Positions 33,020 to 47,100 of a stretch of 64,000 nt of DNA are shown one piece after another (the first letter of the stretch is position 1; the number at the start of each line of letters is the position of its first letter). Under the pieces are notes generated by a model. It was not told where the DNA came from. It searched no databases and worked only from the letters and a program-made list of their open reading frames with translations. The position numbers were made by a program, and so were the translations under genes. Source of the stretch: Paracamarosporium sp. OC-R06-R3. Taxonomy: Eukaryota > Ascomycota > Dothideomycetes > Pleosporales > Didymosphaeriaceae. The stretch covers positions 1-64,000 of the forward strand of contig JACVRA010000248.1 in assembly GCA_019828545.1 (NCBI GenBank). The letters are read 5' to 3'.

Positions 33020-35122
33020 ACTATATGGTAAAGCGACGAGGTTAGATATGGACGTACAGGAGTCATTGTTACATGCGCAGGAAGGAAGCTTGAGATCCTC
33101 AAATTGTGTCCTCAAATTGTGTTCATACCGCGAACCACCGTCATTAACACCACTATCTTATTATCTGTCCACTAAGAAGACTCCAGAGCCACTCAGTTGC
33201 TCAAGGGTTGATAGTCGCCGCAATATATCACCCGTATCAGAACCGCATGATTAGTGTCTATAGTACATCTCAACCTTTACTTTGCCATCTTTCGATACCT
33301 CGCATCGGCTTCTGGCCTGATACCGTTCCCAATGCACCAATCCCAATATTCAATCCGCACTTAGAGTACATTGAAAATATGAACAAAGGAAGCACCGACC
33401 CCTCTGCTCCAGATTTGTCGGGCTCGTTTGAGCCGTAATTTAGTTAAGGCAGAGGGAACACGCCCCACCGAGATGGCACATACTTGAAGGGCTAGTCTCT
33501 TATTCGCAAGGAATGACACGCGAAGAACTTGGGCGCCTCAAAGGTATCAAGCAAGCCTTGTGTGAAACTCTCGCCGTCAGCCACTTCCCTAGCCATAGTG
33601 CTAGAGAGGTGTGCGAAGATCCAAGGGCTCTCATTTCGGACTTTGTGTTGGTCAAAGAAGGTCTTTTTTGTGATATGACTTTTCGGAAGCTCTGGCATAT
33701 CTGTAGTTCGACTATAACAATGGAGTGCTTCGACGTTCCGAAGTTGACTTTGAGTCATGGTGCTTGGTATTGCAGTGCAAATCGAGACTAGTGTAATACA
33801 AGGGATGTACCGCAGGTTGACGAACTCAGGTATCAAATCAGAGTCATAGTGTACATGCAAGATCTCACGTTGGCCTCGTATATACCTTCCGGAATGGCAA
33901 AACTGCACCGATTTTGCATATGGGTTCGTCCGATGCTATTAGACATAGTATGTTTCAATGAGGTCCTAGCAATTTCGGCTACTTACCTGTTATGGTCACC
34001 TACACACTAGAAAGTTTGGAGATATGACGGTTGGAAATATGTAACTATAAACCCTGTAAATGTAAATGCTACCGATTCCTGACTCCCTCAGCATTTGTGC
34101 CGTTAATCTGTAGATGTAAACTAATGAGAAATGACGGCACAGCGGCAAACTCCCTATCCCTAGCGATGCGGCTAAATCTTTGCTCCCAAAGATACCCACT
34201 AGAACACCACTCTCTGTGTATCCCTTATACTCGGCGAGGGCGGATCGAAGCTAGTCTGAAAAGGGCTAGGCTCGCGGTAGTGAATCAGCGATGCTAAAAG
34301 CCAGAAAAGAAACCGTGTTAGAGTGACACATACCTGGAAAGAAATTTGAGACAAGGGAGATCAGGGTCTTGCATGACTACTGCACAGAAATCAAAGAAAA
34401 TTCTGGTTTATGGGGAAAGTGATGTATATATTAAATTAAGCTGACCTGCTGATTGAATGGAAGCAGCTTCCAATCGTATTGCATCCCTTAGCTCTTTGTA
34501 GAGACCCGCAAATTGTGAGGATATAGTCGCTGACATCTTGCGAACAGGTTAGCGGCTAGATAAAGCGACAAGAGGTTCTGGTGTCTATTGCGACCGCTTA
34601 CGGTCAGGTCATGTATTTGGTGTGTGAAGTAGTTTTCGGGTACGTAAACGACGTGACATTCAGCATTTAAGCTTCCACAGGTGCGGCACAGTGTCGTACA
34701 CTCCTAAACGCACTATCCGGTCACTTTGCCGTGGGGCAACAATATATCAGGCATGGTAATGGCCCACAGGTCGAATAAAATCTCCCTGTGCAAGCCCGAG
34801 GACTGCATAGCCATTAATAATCACCTCCGTCATGTCCACGCTGGGAAGCATCGGTTCCAAGACGACCATAATTTTCATTACTGTATGATGAATATATGTG
34901 ATCGTGGAAGCTCACTGAGTGGATATGTTCTATTCCATGAGACTTTTTGCGAAGCTAGAGAAAGCATACCTCGTTTTGGTTAGTTGCATCGTTTCGGTTA
35001 GTCTCATTCTCATCCAGAGCAGCCTCACTACGATTTGTCCACTAATTCATGGGCGCAGCTACTTCATGAATAAGCCATTGAATCCATTCTTTCTCCACAC
35101 ATGCCCATGAGCTGTTCTAAAG
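33020..35122. other. Intergenic, 2.1 kb
   Basis: I see no supportable gene or repeat. All open stretches are under 140 codons, without motifs and with mixed composition. This marks the change from the enzyme block to the GTPase/STAND block. Confidence 0.45.
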
Positions 35123-37538
35123 CTAGATATCCGATCCAAACTCAGATTCTCCGCCTTCAGGCGTTTCTTCTACTGAGCCTACAGTAACGAGTGATGACGA
35201 CGCCGACAATGACGCAGAAGATCTCGGCTGCCTTAGAATTGGCAAGCCTACGTGTGTTAGCACTTTTCTAGTACTATTGCTAAGATTAACTAACTCGCAG
35301 CCACACGTTGAGCATATTGCTTGCACAGCTCGTTTCCAGCTTCCAATGCCAGAAGCTTGGCTTTCAATTCTTGCCGCCTCAAAACTCTGTGTTCTGTCTC
35401 AGAAGCGATCTTCTTTACGAGATCAGAGTTCATCGCACAGACTGACTGTGGACAGAAAATGGCTGACAAGCGGGAAGCAATGATCGCCCGAACGACTAAA
35501 TTGGGTACGTTGTCAATGAACAACTTCAAGGCAACCTGATGAAGACTGAGTAAAATATCGGGGCATAACATTTCAAGGTCTAGCGTACCTTATAGAATGC
35601 GTCCATTGCGTTAAACGTGGATTCGGCAGCAAGGAGATCCGGATCGGCGTCGGCATCCCGGCGCAATAGTTCCAGCAGATGTGGGACGTCGTCTGCACCC
35701 AAGTCACCATGTTTCTCAAATGCTGCTTCAAGTAATTTTGTAGTCTTCGCTTCCCATTGGGTTTGTTGGAGGGCGTTGTATCTGTCCGAGAAGTACCGAT
35801 TCCTGGTCTCAGGATATTCTTTGTGAACAGCCATGAGTTCATTGAGTTTGACGTGCGCCAACGTCAACCTCTGATCCATGATCGGGTCAAGCAAGTGTCT
35901 TAGTAATGCATCGCTAACTGCGTCGTCCGTCAAGTACTGCAGCGCCTCCTCCACGAAACACTTCGATATGTTCCAGACATCTTCGATGTAACGACGAGCC
36001 AACCCTTCCCAAGGCTGACTGTATTCGCGGAAAACTTCGCCAACTAGGAGTGGGTTAGGAAGACCTGGCAGCTATAGGAGTTTAGTGTATATAACGAAGG
36101 GACTGGAGGGTTCTTACTTCACGACCTCGACTCTTCTTTAATAATTTCCGGACCTCTTCTACCGCCTCCGCTCGAGTAAGTTGATTTTTCTTTCTGTTGC
36201 CACACGCTACAATTTTCCACTTTGCTCCTTCCGTCCGAATCTCATGTTCGAACTTCACCCCTCTATTCGCAATCATGGCTGAGAGACGCCGGTCAAACAA
36301 GGACTGATCAGCAAAGAATGAATGCTCGTAGTCTCCCTTGGTAGCAGCCTCGCAAAGCGACTGGAAATCACTGCTCAGGTCAACTAAAAACTTTCTCTGA
36401 TCATCGAGCGTTTCACGAGCAGAGCCTAGCTGCTCCAGACCCTGCCGACAGTCCGATATTCCATTTTCGATGTCTTCGATTAACAGTGGAAGCTCAGACT
36501 TGATCTGCTCGAATAAGACAGCACTCAATCGCTGACGCAGGTGCGCGATGCCCAAGTTTGTAGCAGAGAGGGTCCGGAAATTGCTCTCGGCTAAAAACTG
36601 CGTCTCTACGGCATCCCTGTCTTGGTCTTTCTCACCGGAATCGAGATTTCTGACAACATGCCAGCCAAGACTGAACTCGACCTGCTCGTTTCTCGCCAGA
36701 CTCAAGAACTGCTTCTCATTGCCACTGCCTTTGGTGAGCTGATCTGGCTTTGTGATGACACCAAGAGTACGTAAACCGTGAGGATCAACCTCTCGAGCCC
36801 CTGTGAGAACCTAGCTAGGATTAACTGGGAACTGCATGAAAGCCTTCGCTGGACCTTCTTACAATTTGATTGGGGAAGTCATTCTTTGCAGATATCACAG
36901 CGAGAATGATACTCCGTGGATTGGCCATATACTTAGCGACAAGATCTGTGACTAACTTTACGTCCCGTTCTGTCTGATGTTTATTGTGTGAATGGATTAA
37001 CCCAGGTAGATCAACGATAGTGAGTTGTGGCTGCGTCGGCCCGGAGATCTCAACTCGTAAAATGTCCTCAGTGAAGGCATTCGCACCAACGGATAAAAGA
37101 CCCATGGCGTTTTTGGCTTGCTCGAAGAGAGTTACAAAGTCCTCGAGGGAGCTGATATCGTGTCTAAACTGCCACAAACGGTCTTGATCGGTTGGCGGTC
37201 GACCTTTTCCTGGCACCTATGTTGCATAAACATCTAGCAAGTATACGGGTCAAGGAACGTACCAAAGAGACCCTAATCTCGGAGCCGGAAGCCCTGCGCA
37301 AAATAACCTCAGTTGCGAAGCGTGTGCACAGATTATCCTTCTTTGGGAATGGAACTCCAGAAATGGCTTCGAGCAGGGAGCTCTTGCCGCATGATTGGTC
37401 TCCGCATACAATGAGCTGAGGCAGAGCAGTGAACTCACTCAATCCTTCTGCACGAAGCGAGTCGACCAAGTCGAGGAGCTGAATCTGCTCGGCTGTTCTC
37501 AGGCCATCCATGGAGTGAAAGTCGCGAATGGCTGCCAT
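35123..37538 (-). CDS. Dynamin-like GTPase (Mx-type fungal family)
   Basis: Model complement(35123..35247,35295..35535,35589..36071,36118..36810,36863..37216,37263..37538), 723 aa. A large self-assembling GTPase. The G domain has GDQSCGKS (46-53) for the P-loop, DLPGL for switch II and TKPD for G4. A long helical stalk follows, with LPGLPNP and RYIEDVWN. A GED-like segment is YKVALKLFIDNVPNLVVRAI. There is no PH domain and no mitochondrial presequence, as in Mx-like relatives and unlike Vps1 or Dnm1. The tail is Ser/Glu-rich. Ascomycetes carry variable numbers of these genes in accessory regions; roles in membrane remodelling or defence are suggested for some, and unproven here. The first ATG is 37538. 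Confidence 0.92.
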
Positions 37539-38415
37539 AGTGGATATTCTGCACACTCGAAGCAGCTAGGTCTAGGAAGAGATCAAGATACAAGCTGAAA
37601 GGTCGGCAGAGTCTCAAAGATATTGAGGAACGTCTGTTTCTGCAATCTGCTATCAGTTCGCCTTGTTGAACCTGCTGCATTCCAGATTGGAGAAGGTTAG
37701 CCAATCCTTTACGCGGGATGCAAGGCAAGGGGTTTCGTAGCCCAACAGATCAGAGTATCATTGGCTTCGGAAGAACAGGCGTGATAAGACTCCGGCCCGG
37801 GAACCAACGCGACGGGTCTATGGTGAAACATCCGTACAATAGGACCATGGTCTGCTAAAGCGACACAGAAAGCGGGGTATTTATCGTGTGGAATTCATAA
37901 TCACTGTGTAGGCTATGATGACGACATGATACTGCAAGACTTGCGCTTCTAGGTACGTGAAGCTATTGTGAAGCGCAAGAGACACTACTGGTTGGAATTA
38001 AGCAAGAAAGGTGCAACGTTTCGCATAAAGTTGGGTGAAAAGCTTATGGAACAATTTTGGTGAGGTATAAAGCCGCCACGATGAGCTGACGTATAACGAG
38101 CGACTGGAAAGTAGACTGGCTACAAAGGCCGCTTCTTCTTAGCGTAGATATTGGTAAGCTAGTTCCACAGTTTAACAACGTGCAGGGACCGCGAGCAAGG
38201 TGTTTCGAGACACAGTAAAACAATACTGTTCCCTATAGAAATGAATAACTCTATTCTGATACTCGCGCACTCTAGATCAAAGCATGAAGATAAGACGATA
38301 AGATAAGGGATCTTTTGAAGAAAGGAAAGCTTGCATTAAGTCGTTGGTCAAAGCGTGAGTGCGACGATCCGTCCATAAAGAAGGCTCGCCGACTTGGGAT
38401 AAACTCTCCAGCCCT
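37539..38415. other. Intergenic, 0.9 kb
   Basis: Upstream region of the dynamin-like gene and 3' flank of the STAND gene. No gene supported; a 70-codon frame at 38277-38489 overlaps the STAND 3' end in another frame. Confidence 0.4.
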
Positions 38416-41400
38416 TCAATTTGGAAACGTTCCAGGTATTTTTTCATCAAGCCCACGTTTCGCAGCAACAACTTGAGATAGATCTCCACAAAGTGGATCC
38501 AATGAGACCATGTCCATAGCTCTCACACCTTCGTCGTTTCGCGCCCCGTAGTCCGCACCTTTGTCTAGCAACGCCCCTACCAACTTAGGTATATCACACA
38601 TAATAGCGAGGTGAAGTGCAGTATTCCCTGCATTGTTCCTCGCATCCACGTTTGCCCCCTTCTCAAGAAGAAATAGCGCTTGATCAGCTGCAGATATGGA
38701 AATCGCCAGTACCAGGGGGGTTAATCCATCAGCATCGCGGTACTCAAGAATATCGGCGGATCCCATTTTATCCCACACCATGGTGACGGCTTCCACCGAG
38801 CCGTAGTGTACGACGGTGTGGAGAATGGTTGAGTTGCCTCTCACGTATGGCCAAGGTGATATGGGGCGATCGAGGAGAAGTCCGAGGATGCTGCGGTGGA
38901 GGGTGCCTTCGTCAGGTAATATGGCGTCGAGGACGCCGTAGGCATCCTCCTCGCTGATTTGGTCAGGACAGTTTTGCAGAAGCAGTTCGATACATTCGCG
39001 CCAGTAGTTGCGGCGCATGTACACTCCCGAGTACCGATTGCCGCGATTTTTGGCAGGATCGCGAGGGATGCGCTGTCGGGTTCGCTCTCTTGGGCGCTCT
39101 CTTGGGCGCTGTCTAGGGCGCCCGTGGTGGTTAGCTAGAGCGACCCCAACAGGCGTTAGTCCGTCTTTCCGCTTCTCATTAAACAACGATTCTGGAGACA
39201 ATTTGATCAACCAGGCCAAATTCGATTTTCGCCCTTTGCCCGCTGCCAAGTGCCAGGCCGTGTTTCCCTCATTGTCTTGAAGACGAACGTGGTCCGGGCT
39301 ATGCGCGATTAAGATCTTAATGCAGTGTGCAGGAGGCACAAAAGGTTGTTCTACTACCAGCATAAGTGGCGTCTTTCCAAGGCTCTGTCGGGCCTGGGGA
39401 TCTGCGCCAAGATCTAAGAGAAGCTGCACTGCTTCGTGGTGTGATCTCACTGCGGCTAGATGTAAAGCGGAATCCTGCCATTCCATTGTCTTGCGTTCCA
39501 GGAATGATTTACCACCTTTAGCTCCGACCAGAAGCTTTATTACCTCGAGGGACGGATGAGGTGTGGAGACCGTGTCATGGAGGGCGGTCAAGCCGTCTCT
39601 GTCTCCGGATAGAAGCAGGTCATCTCCATCCGGCGCTTCTAGGCATGCATCCAGTAGTTTGCCCAGGATTGTCAGATCTCCTTTCATCGCCGCCTCGGCA
39701 AGTGGCCTTCGCCCGTGCCAATTACTTTTCTTAAGCGTTTCCTCCGAGTTGACATATAGCAGCCGCTCAATTATTTCTAGTGACTGAGAGAATACAGCTG
39801 CGGCAAGGTAATATCCAGATGGTGGGGAGCCCAGCAAAGTCGGATCGGCATGGTGATCAAAAAGTAAGATTTCCACGATCCTCACCCGGTTCAACAAGCA
39901 AGCAAGGTATAGCGGCGTGGTACCGGTAGCAGATTTACGCTCAACATCGCCCGGATTCCGCTGTAGCCACCAGTCTGCCACCCGCGGGAGGTCGAAGTAC
40001 GTAATCAGATGCATAGGCCAAACTACGGGGTCAGTCGCATATTGCTCCCCTAATTTAGTCCACGTGTCTTGGTGCCAGTTCCATGTACGAGCATTTCCGA
40101 AATTTTCGTGAAGTACGGCGGCGACGGCGTTGAGGAAGAGCTTCCGCCTGAACAATGTGAGCAAAGGGATGGTCGCAGTGGACCCGATGAACAGGTTTTC
40201 TCCCGCCTTTCCTACATGAAAGCCCCAGTAGCGCGCTGCATAATCGTAGAATGGAAATTCTTCTTTTCGGGATAGGAATTCGGCCTGCGACTGGCATCTC
40301 AAGTGGAAAGACATTTGATCAAGGAAGTTGAGACAGATTTCTGCAATTTCGTAGTGGACACGGCTGAGGTCATTGGAAGCTATGCAGAAGTTCTTGATCG
40401 CTTCATCCAAATGGACGGTATTCGATTGGTTATCGACTCTCAGGAGCTGGCAACTGCATTCGACCAGAAAACTTGTCGTAAGTAGTTCAGCCTTGGACTT
40501 AAGCTTCCGATGGTTCCCATGGGTAGATGGATCCATGAGGAGGACTAAGGCGTGCCTCATCTCCAGGATGGAAAGAGGCCTACCCGCAAACGCTCCGAGT
40601 ATGAGAACCTTCAGTCCGACCTCGCGCTTATACCCATCGCGTAGTTCCTTGACCCTCCCAACATCCATTCCAATCACATCTGCAAGGCTTTCAGGTAGGA
40701 CCTCGAGCTTGTGTTGTACCTCCTCCGGTGTCTTTTCTCCAAGCAATGAGTTGACCTGAAATTCGGCTTTGTAGAAATTACCATGTGCATTCGACACAAT
40801 CAGTTCTAAAACGCGACCAAATTCATCCGAGAGTACTGCCGGTAGAGCCGATGTTCCGATAGCCTCGGTGGTCTCGTCGCGTGCTTCGATGCGCTCAAGC
40901 CTCTTTCGTACGTAGGCTTGGACGAGTTGTGCATCGGCCCCGATCGTCATAGAGATAACATTTCGATAGTCGGCATCGATACGCATTGAGAGCTCATCTC
41001 TAGAGGTGACTAGTAGTTTGACACTAGATGAGCTCACCTTATTGAGCTCGGCTACCAGATCCTCATAGCCTGCCTCTTCTTTGTCCAAAGCATCGATAAT
41101 GATGAAGGTCTCTTGAAACTCACTCGTAAGGTCATCGAGTATCGTAGTCCAGCTAAGCGAGTGAGAGACCTTTGTCTGGTGTTTGAATTGATGTATTCGG
41201 TTACAGTGTTTCAAAGCTCGATCTGTGGCGAAACCTTGAAGCTGTTCCAAAAGCTGACGAATCAGACATTTGAAGACGTAGTCCGGCCTCTGTTCATCTT
41301 TTGTCTCATAATCACCGTAGAACAATGCCACGGCTCGCTTCTGGAGTGACTGCAGTGTGTCTTGATCTTCAGAATGGTCGCTAACAAAGTGTACTTCGTG

Positions 41401-42407
41401 CTCTTGGCGTCCTGGTAGATCGACATGACTCTTCAACCTGGCTGCGGTGTACGATACAAGTGACGTTTTTCCGACACCGATATCCCCCAGGCCCCAGAGC
41501 CATCGATGCTCTGGTTTCCAGCTACTGAACCACTTCTGATATGCTTCATCACGGTCCACCCAGTCCGGACGACTATCCGCCGACTTGCGATTGTCTTCGG
41601 CCTGCTTCGCCGAATAGTCTAACGGGCCTATGGGGAAAGTATCAATCGCGTTCTGAATCTTCTGCTCTATACCAAGGCACAGTACTCTCGATAGGTTTGA
41701 AGAAGTCTTCTCGCCGGTGTCATATACTTGGGCGATAATCAATCTCTCTTCTTCATTAAAATATGAGTTCAGTCGCTTTAACGCATCCTCCAGTACCTTG
41801 GCTTTATCCTTGCCCAGAAAGGCCTTGCTAATATAGATTCTCTTTCGCCCTTCAGCGATGGTCTGCTCACATTTTGCAAAGACTTCGAGGATGAATTTTA
41901 GAATAGCTGCGAGCTTAAGCAGCAGCGGACCGCGTATCTTGGATCCCGAGTAAATTCCAAGCCTGTCAATGTAGGTTTTGCAGTCTTCGAGCAGTGCAAT
42001 GACAAACTCGTATGCTTCAGAGACTGTGCCGCATGCGTCTACAATCGTTGAATGCGTCGTGCTTCGAGCGTTACGACCGAGCACTTACCTATAAGATACA
42101 TGCCTGCTCCAAAGACCGTGGCTGCGGGTGCAAAAGGAGTCAGACCAAGCGCGCTTGACGCTACTCCGCTGAGGGCTTGCAGCGGCCCTATGCAAGCCTT
42201 CAAAACTTTTCGCGCGCCTTCAACCTTGTCGCTACCTTTGCGTGCTGATATGAAGCCATCTTCGATGCGTGAAAGCTCATCAGCGCTCCTAACATGCTGG
42301 AATTTTTTCAAGTCGTGGTTTGTGTCTTTACTATAGTCTTCTATAGCTTTCTCCCAAATGATGGAATATTGGTTGTCACGGAGTGTATCGGAGTGGTAGT
42401 CGCCCAT
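38416..42407 (-). CDS. NLR-like STAND protein: Goodbye-like domain, NACHT, ankyrin repeats
   Basis: Model complement(38416..42038,42089..42407), 1313 aa, with a 50-nt intron joining GMYLI to DACGTV. The first 220 residues resemble the fungal Goodbye effector domain (FGAGMYLI, then ALLEDCKTYIDRLGIY). The NTPase has GDIGVGKTS (about 291-299) and Walker B FIIIDALDK (about 418-426), with TSRDE as a sensor. A winged-helix-like region precedes ankyrin repeats from about residue 790, for example DSALHLAAVRSHHEAVQLLL and NTALHLAIMCDIPKLVGALL. One linker is a short basic repeat (PRQR/PRER). Family members act as intracellular receptors in non-self recognition and cell death. It lies 0.9 kb downstream of the dynamin-like gene on the same strand. 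Confidence 0.92.
39083..39118 (-). repeat. 12-bp minisatellite in the ankyrin gene
   Basis: Three 12-bp units (CGCTCTCTTGGG twice and one variant) encode a PRER/PRQR basic stretch that interrupts the ankyrin array. Tandem units in STAND genes are often length-polymorphic. Confidence 0.7.
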
Positions 42408-44142
42408 TGTCAAAGAGTGGATGACCTGATGGGGACTAGTGCGATAGTTGCTAGGGATATCAGAGAGGCACGAAGGGCACCATAATGATGAATAGAGCCA
42501 CGAACAAGCTTTATGAAGACTGGTAGGGAATACTAGGCAGATAGCTAGAGATACATGACGTAGTCGACCAGAATGATGCAGCAAAATGATTGGACAGATT
42601 TAGCCCCATTGTGTCGGCCAAAATTCGCCGTGATGGAGGCCTTGCTGCAGGTTATCGAATTCGGTACTAGCGCATGTGGTGAACTGTCAAATGAGGATTT
42701 ACCTTGTGGCACCGATCTAAACCAGGCGATTAAGCTAATTAAGTTCGATCGTTCTTCTCTTTACTTACGTCTCGTACATCGTGGGTCAGGAACTTGCTTG
42801 CTGTCCTGTTTAAGTCAGTATACTTGATCTTTTCTTATCACTTACAATAAGCCGGTACAACAAAGAATGGTTCAAAATTAATGTGGGCCTGCGGACCTGT
42901 TAATCAAAAAAGCTCGTTCTCCTTGTCGCGCCTCGTGGAGAGCCCCTTGACGCTTCAATAACCGGCTTGGTCCAGCAGATGATTGTTATACAGGTTTCAA
43001 GGTGATCTTTTGAACCGGTTTCTCCGTTTCTATTATCCAACGCCTAAAACTAGTCTTCCTCGTCTACCACGCAATTAGCGCTAGAGCGGCATCCCATACG
43101 TCAAGACCTAGTCGCAATTATTTAGGTACTTGTTAACAAGTCAAACTATAAGTACGGTCTACTCTTCGAAGTCAAAACCTAGGTCACCATTTCTTTACAT
43201 GTCCCTGGCTATAGGAAGTACGTTGACGAGTGTTTCTAGAGCTCACTTATACCAAGGTGGAGTTTATTGCTAGTGGTATCGCGGGAATGATGGATGTGTA
43301 ACCTCACAGGCTGCCTCCAATATGGTCTGGCAGATTATCATGGCCAACGAAGGCTTGCCGCAGGTGCCCGGCAGCGCTTCCGTCTGCGCAGGATTTCGGC
43401 ATACCATTAGCGATGCTGCCCGCAGACATGGCATGTTAGTATAGATTAATAGATCGAGACCAGCTGATACCAAAGCAAAGAAACCAGACATACTACACAT
43501 TCAAGTTAGCAACCTCTTCAAGGCAGACAATAGTGACAAATGTGTGTAAATAGCTCGCACCTAATGATACTGAGCGGCAGCGGCCGCTGACCAATTTAGG
43601 TCACCAATTCCTCGTGGACATTGTGCGAATGGCGGCATGGCGCAAACGAGAGAAAGGACGGGCGAATAGCCGGGTAGTCACCGCCCTAGAATTTATCTAG
43701 TTGAGCGTGTGGGGCCACAGTAGCAAGTCCGTCAAACACAGTCGCAGCCTAGCATACCTGGTCTAGGTAGTACCGTACTGTAAGCGGGTCTTGGCACGGA
43801 AGCCACTAAACGTCCATCTCGCTACAGCTTAGGGAGACTGAACCACGAAAAGCACGACGACTTTTCTGGAACTGCAGTTAGCCTAGCCTTCGATTCCGGC
43901 GGGGGGACCTCAATCTGTGGGGCTTACACGGTATGCGCGTACACGTAGCACGGCTGAAACTATGTAGTACAAAAAGTGGGCTGTGCAATGCATCAGCTAT
44001 CAGCCTTGGGCTGCTGACTTTCCTTTCATCATGTTCCACTACCACATTTCAGATCCGATTTGCTCGAAGTGAGCAGTGAAGCCTACTCTTGCAACGCGGT
44101 CTGCCTGCTTCTTCTCGGTCAGCGCTGTGCGAGATTCATACA
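42408..44142. other. Intergenic, 1.7 kb
   Basis: No gene or repeat supported. The minus-strand STAND frame is open further upstream to 42584, but the ATG at 42407 matches the expected domain start. Confidence 0.4.
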
Positions 44143-47100
44143 ATGTCTTTCAATCTTTCTACAAATAGGTAAGTTACGGGACCCGCTTGTCTTATCCCCT
44201 CTCTCGCTCCTTCAACAACAGCACAACGTAATAAAACGAAATCTTCTCCTATCTCAACTTTCAAAGACTTTCAAGACAGAAGTGCACGAAATCAACATTT
44301 GGATGATGACTTTATGATGGCATCGCCCACTTTACAAGCTCCGCCAAGACTACATGCAAGTTAACTGACAAAAGGATGTGTGTGCAGTTTCCCATTCAGT
44401 GCCGTTGAAGCACGTCGAGAGTGGGAGGTGAATTTCATGAAAGAGAAGCTAGAGAAAAATGAAGCCGTGGACCTTCCAATAGGTCGCATCGAACGCGTCT
44501 CTGTGGACGAACGCACAGTTCGCTTTGGACTAAAGCGTGCAAGGCTGCTATACGTTTTTAAGTACCCCGACCATGACATCGAGCGCCATAAGCACCGGAA
44601 TGTTATTACCCGCGCCCGCTTTATCAAGCAACAGCTTGAAGATTCCGGATATGTTTTAATCCCATGGGATTTCAAAAAGGACAGCCACCGATGTTCTGGA
44701 ACACAGAGACTCATGAAGATGAACAGGAAGAGTCCACCGACGTCCTTCCAGAACATGTACCGGCTAAGGCCCAGCAAGATAACTCCACGGACAAAGATCT
44801 CATAGACGATGATCTGGATGATACCGGGGAAGGTAACGAAGAGACTGATAGTGACTTGGAAATCATAATAGATAAGCCTACCAGGGCCCCGGCTTCCAGT
44901 CGCCCCGAAACGTCCTTACCTGCCGGGCCAGACCATAATGATAGTTACAGCAATGACGCCAGCTCGATGTGCTCCGCCGAACCTTCCTTGTACTCTTTAG
45001 ACCTTTCACCAGATTTTACCCACGAATTCGTAGCGTATATTGGAGATCTTTTATTTGAACATACTGGAGTAAATATTCCGTCCCAGGATTTGCGAGATTC
45101 CGAGGCGCAATTAAAGGCTCTTTTGGATGAGTGCAGTATTGGGCTGATGACTCAGATGCACCTGCTATCAAGCCAGGATCGGCACCTATGGTCCGAAACA
45201 GCAAAGCTTATTGGAAAACATAGTTTGCGGATTGCACACTACTTCTATAGCAATGGATCTACTCCGACCCGGTCTCCGGTTCGATCCAAAGGCTTGAGTC
45301 AGCAACACTCGACTATAGAGAATATATATCTCGACAATATTGTTAGGAATTTGAAAGCCATACAATATGCCCTTGTATCTTCTGAAGCTTTTATGGTGCT
45401 CACGAAAGCTGTGCGGCGGACATCTTGCGGCTCGAATGGACCTACAATGGAATTAATCAGGTCAACGGTGCTTACCCAACTGGAAGATTCCAAATCAAGA
45501 ATTTCAGCAAAGTTTGAAGCGGGATGGCACCTTCATGATTTCATGTCCACACAATTTGAAGAGTCTAATTCGACATGGATTGAAACTAGAAAGATTACAT
45601 ACAGCGGACCCACTGAGATAGGACAAGTATTAACACTTAATGGATCCGTATTTGCCGCGCAAGCAACTACCTGTGCGGATTATGTCGAGCGTGTGTGGCC
45701 TCAAAGTGGAAAATCTTTCCTGGACCATATCCACTACCTCTTATCCAACCACGCCCCGTCTCATAAGTCAGGTAAAAGTATTGCCCCCTGGAATTTCAAG
45801 CTCCGAACTGATGGAAAACAGTGTTATCAAATTTATCCTCGGTACATTCGATGATACGTTCACCCAAGCTGATAATCTATATCCATGGCACTATGGAAAG
45901 CATAGTCGAGGTGGCACAGCAACTAGCTTGGTTCACAGCAGCCTTTACCATCTCGCCATATGGAGAACGTATATCTGAATCTAGAGTTTCTATCCAATGC
46001 AACGCCGGAAATAGGTCAGCATTCCGTATTGGCGTACAGCACCACGTTTTGAAATCTGGAGATATCTGCTGGCCTCCTTTGTTCTCTGGAGCCTCTATCG
46101 CATATGGATTCCCAGTACCAAAGCGGAACGATGAGACCGGTCTCGAAGTCTCTTCCCAGCTAATGGCCACGCTGGCCGGCGTGCGTCATGCTGTGGAGTT
46201 TGAAGGAGGTGTTGTAATGAAAGGATTATCTACAATGTTCGTCCCTATCAGAAAGCAAAAAGACATCATCCAATGGCACCTGATAACCAGCGAAGACCTG
46301 GACACACGCTTGACCTATCGTGAGGGGATCTCCCGGTGTGCAAATCGGGCGACCACCGATCAAGTTAGCCTTCAAGACATCCAGACATGTCGCGCAATCG
46401 TCGGTTGGTGCACCAAAGTGATATCAACGTTGGGAACCGCAGATGCAGATTATGAGAACTTGGACTACTCAAAAGCAGAAGAGGTGGAATCAACTATCCG
46501 ATTCACCGGAGGCACCCTCGGTGTCCAACAATTTGCCGTAGGTCAACTCAACTTCAGACTCGGGCCCAAGGATGGAAAATATCATTTTCAGAATAATAAG
46601 CTCCCTTACCAGAGACTTATAAAGGTGGCCGGACAGACTCCTATACTTCTATACGACACAGCGGTAAAATGCGCTTGGCTTGTTCCCGCCATTGAAGTCA
46701 TACTTCACATTGCACACCAGCGGCACCATCTATCACCATTCTCCATTGATGGAAAGCCAGTCCGTCTTCCTTGGAAAAAGTATTCAGAGTCTGCGAGCGA
46801 CGTGCTTCTCCAACATGCTGATATTAAACTCTCCCGCTTTGAAACATTCACATTTATGAATCTCGTCCAAGATATTTGGTCCGATGTCGAAAGATTGATC
46901 GACCTTAATGTCTCGAGAACAATGGCCAATCCTGGGGCTGCGATTCACGCAACACTCCGAGAACAACTTCAAGGGTTCGAATTCCGCGCTATGACTGAGG
47001 AGCGCTCCTCTGGTCGGCGGAAGCAAGCCGAGCTCAGCAGTTCTTGTGGTGGATGGCCGGCCTTGGTTCGGGATATCGACGCGCTTGTCCTTTTCGCTAA

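Noticed and set aside
42408..42584. Extended start of the STAND gene at 42584
   Set aside because: The extra residues are Cys/Leu/Ser-rich and unlike Goodbye-like N-termini; MGDYHSD at 42407 is the better start.
43574..43595. GC-rich near-palindrome around a GCGGCCGC site
   Set aside because: Short, isolated, with no gene context; likely chance.
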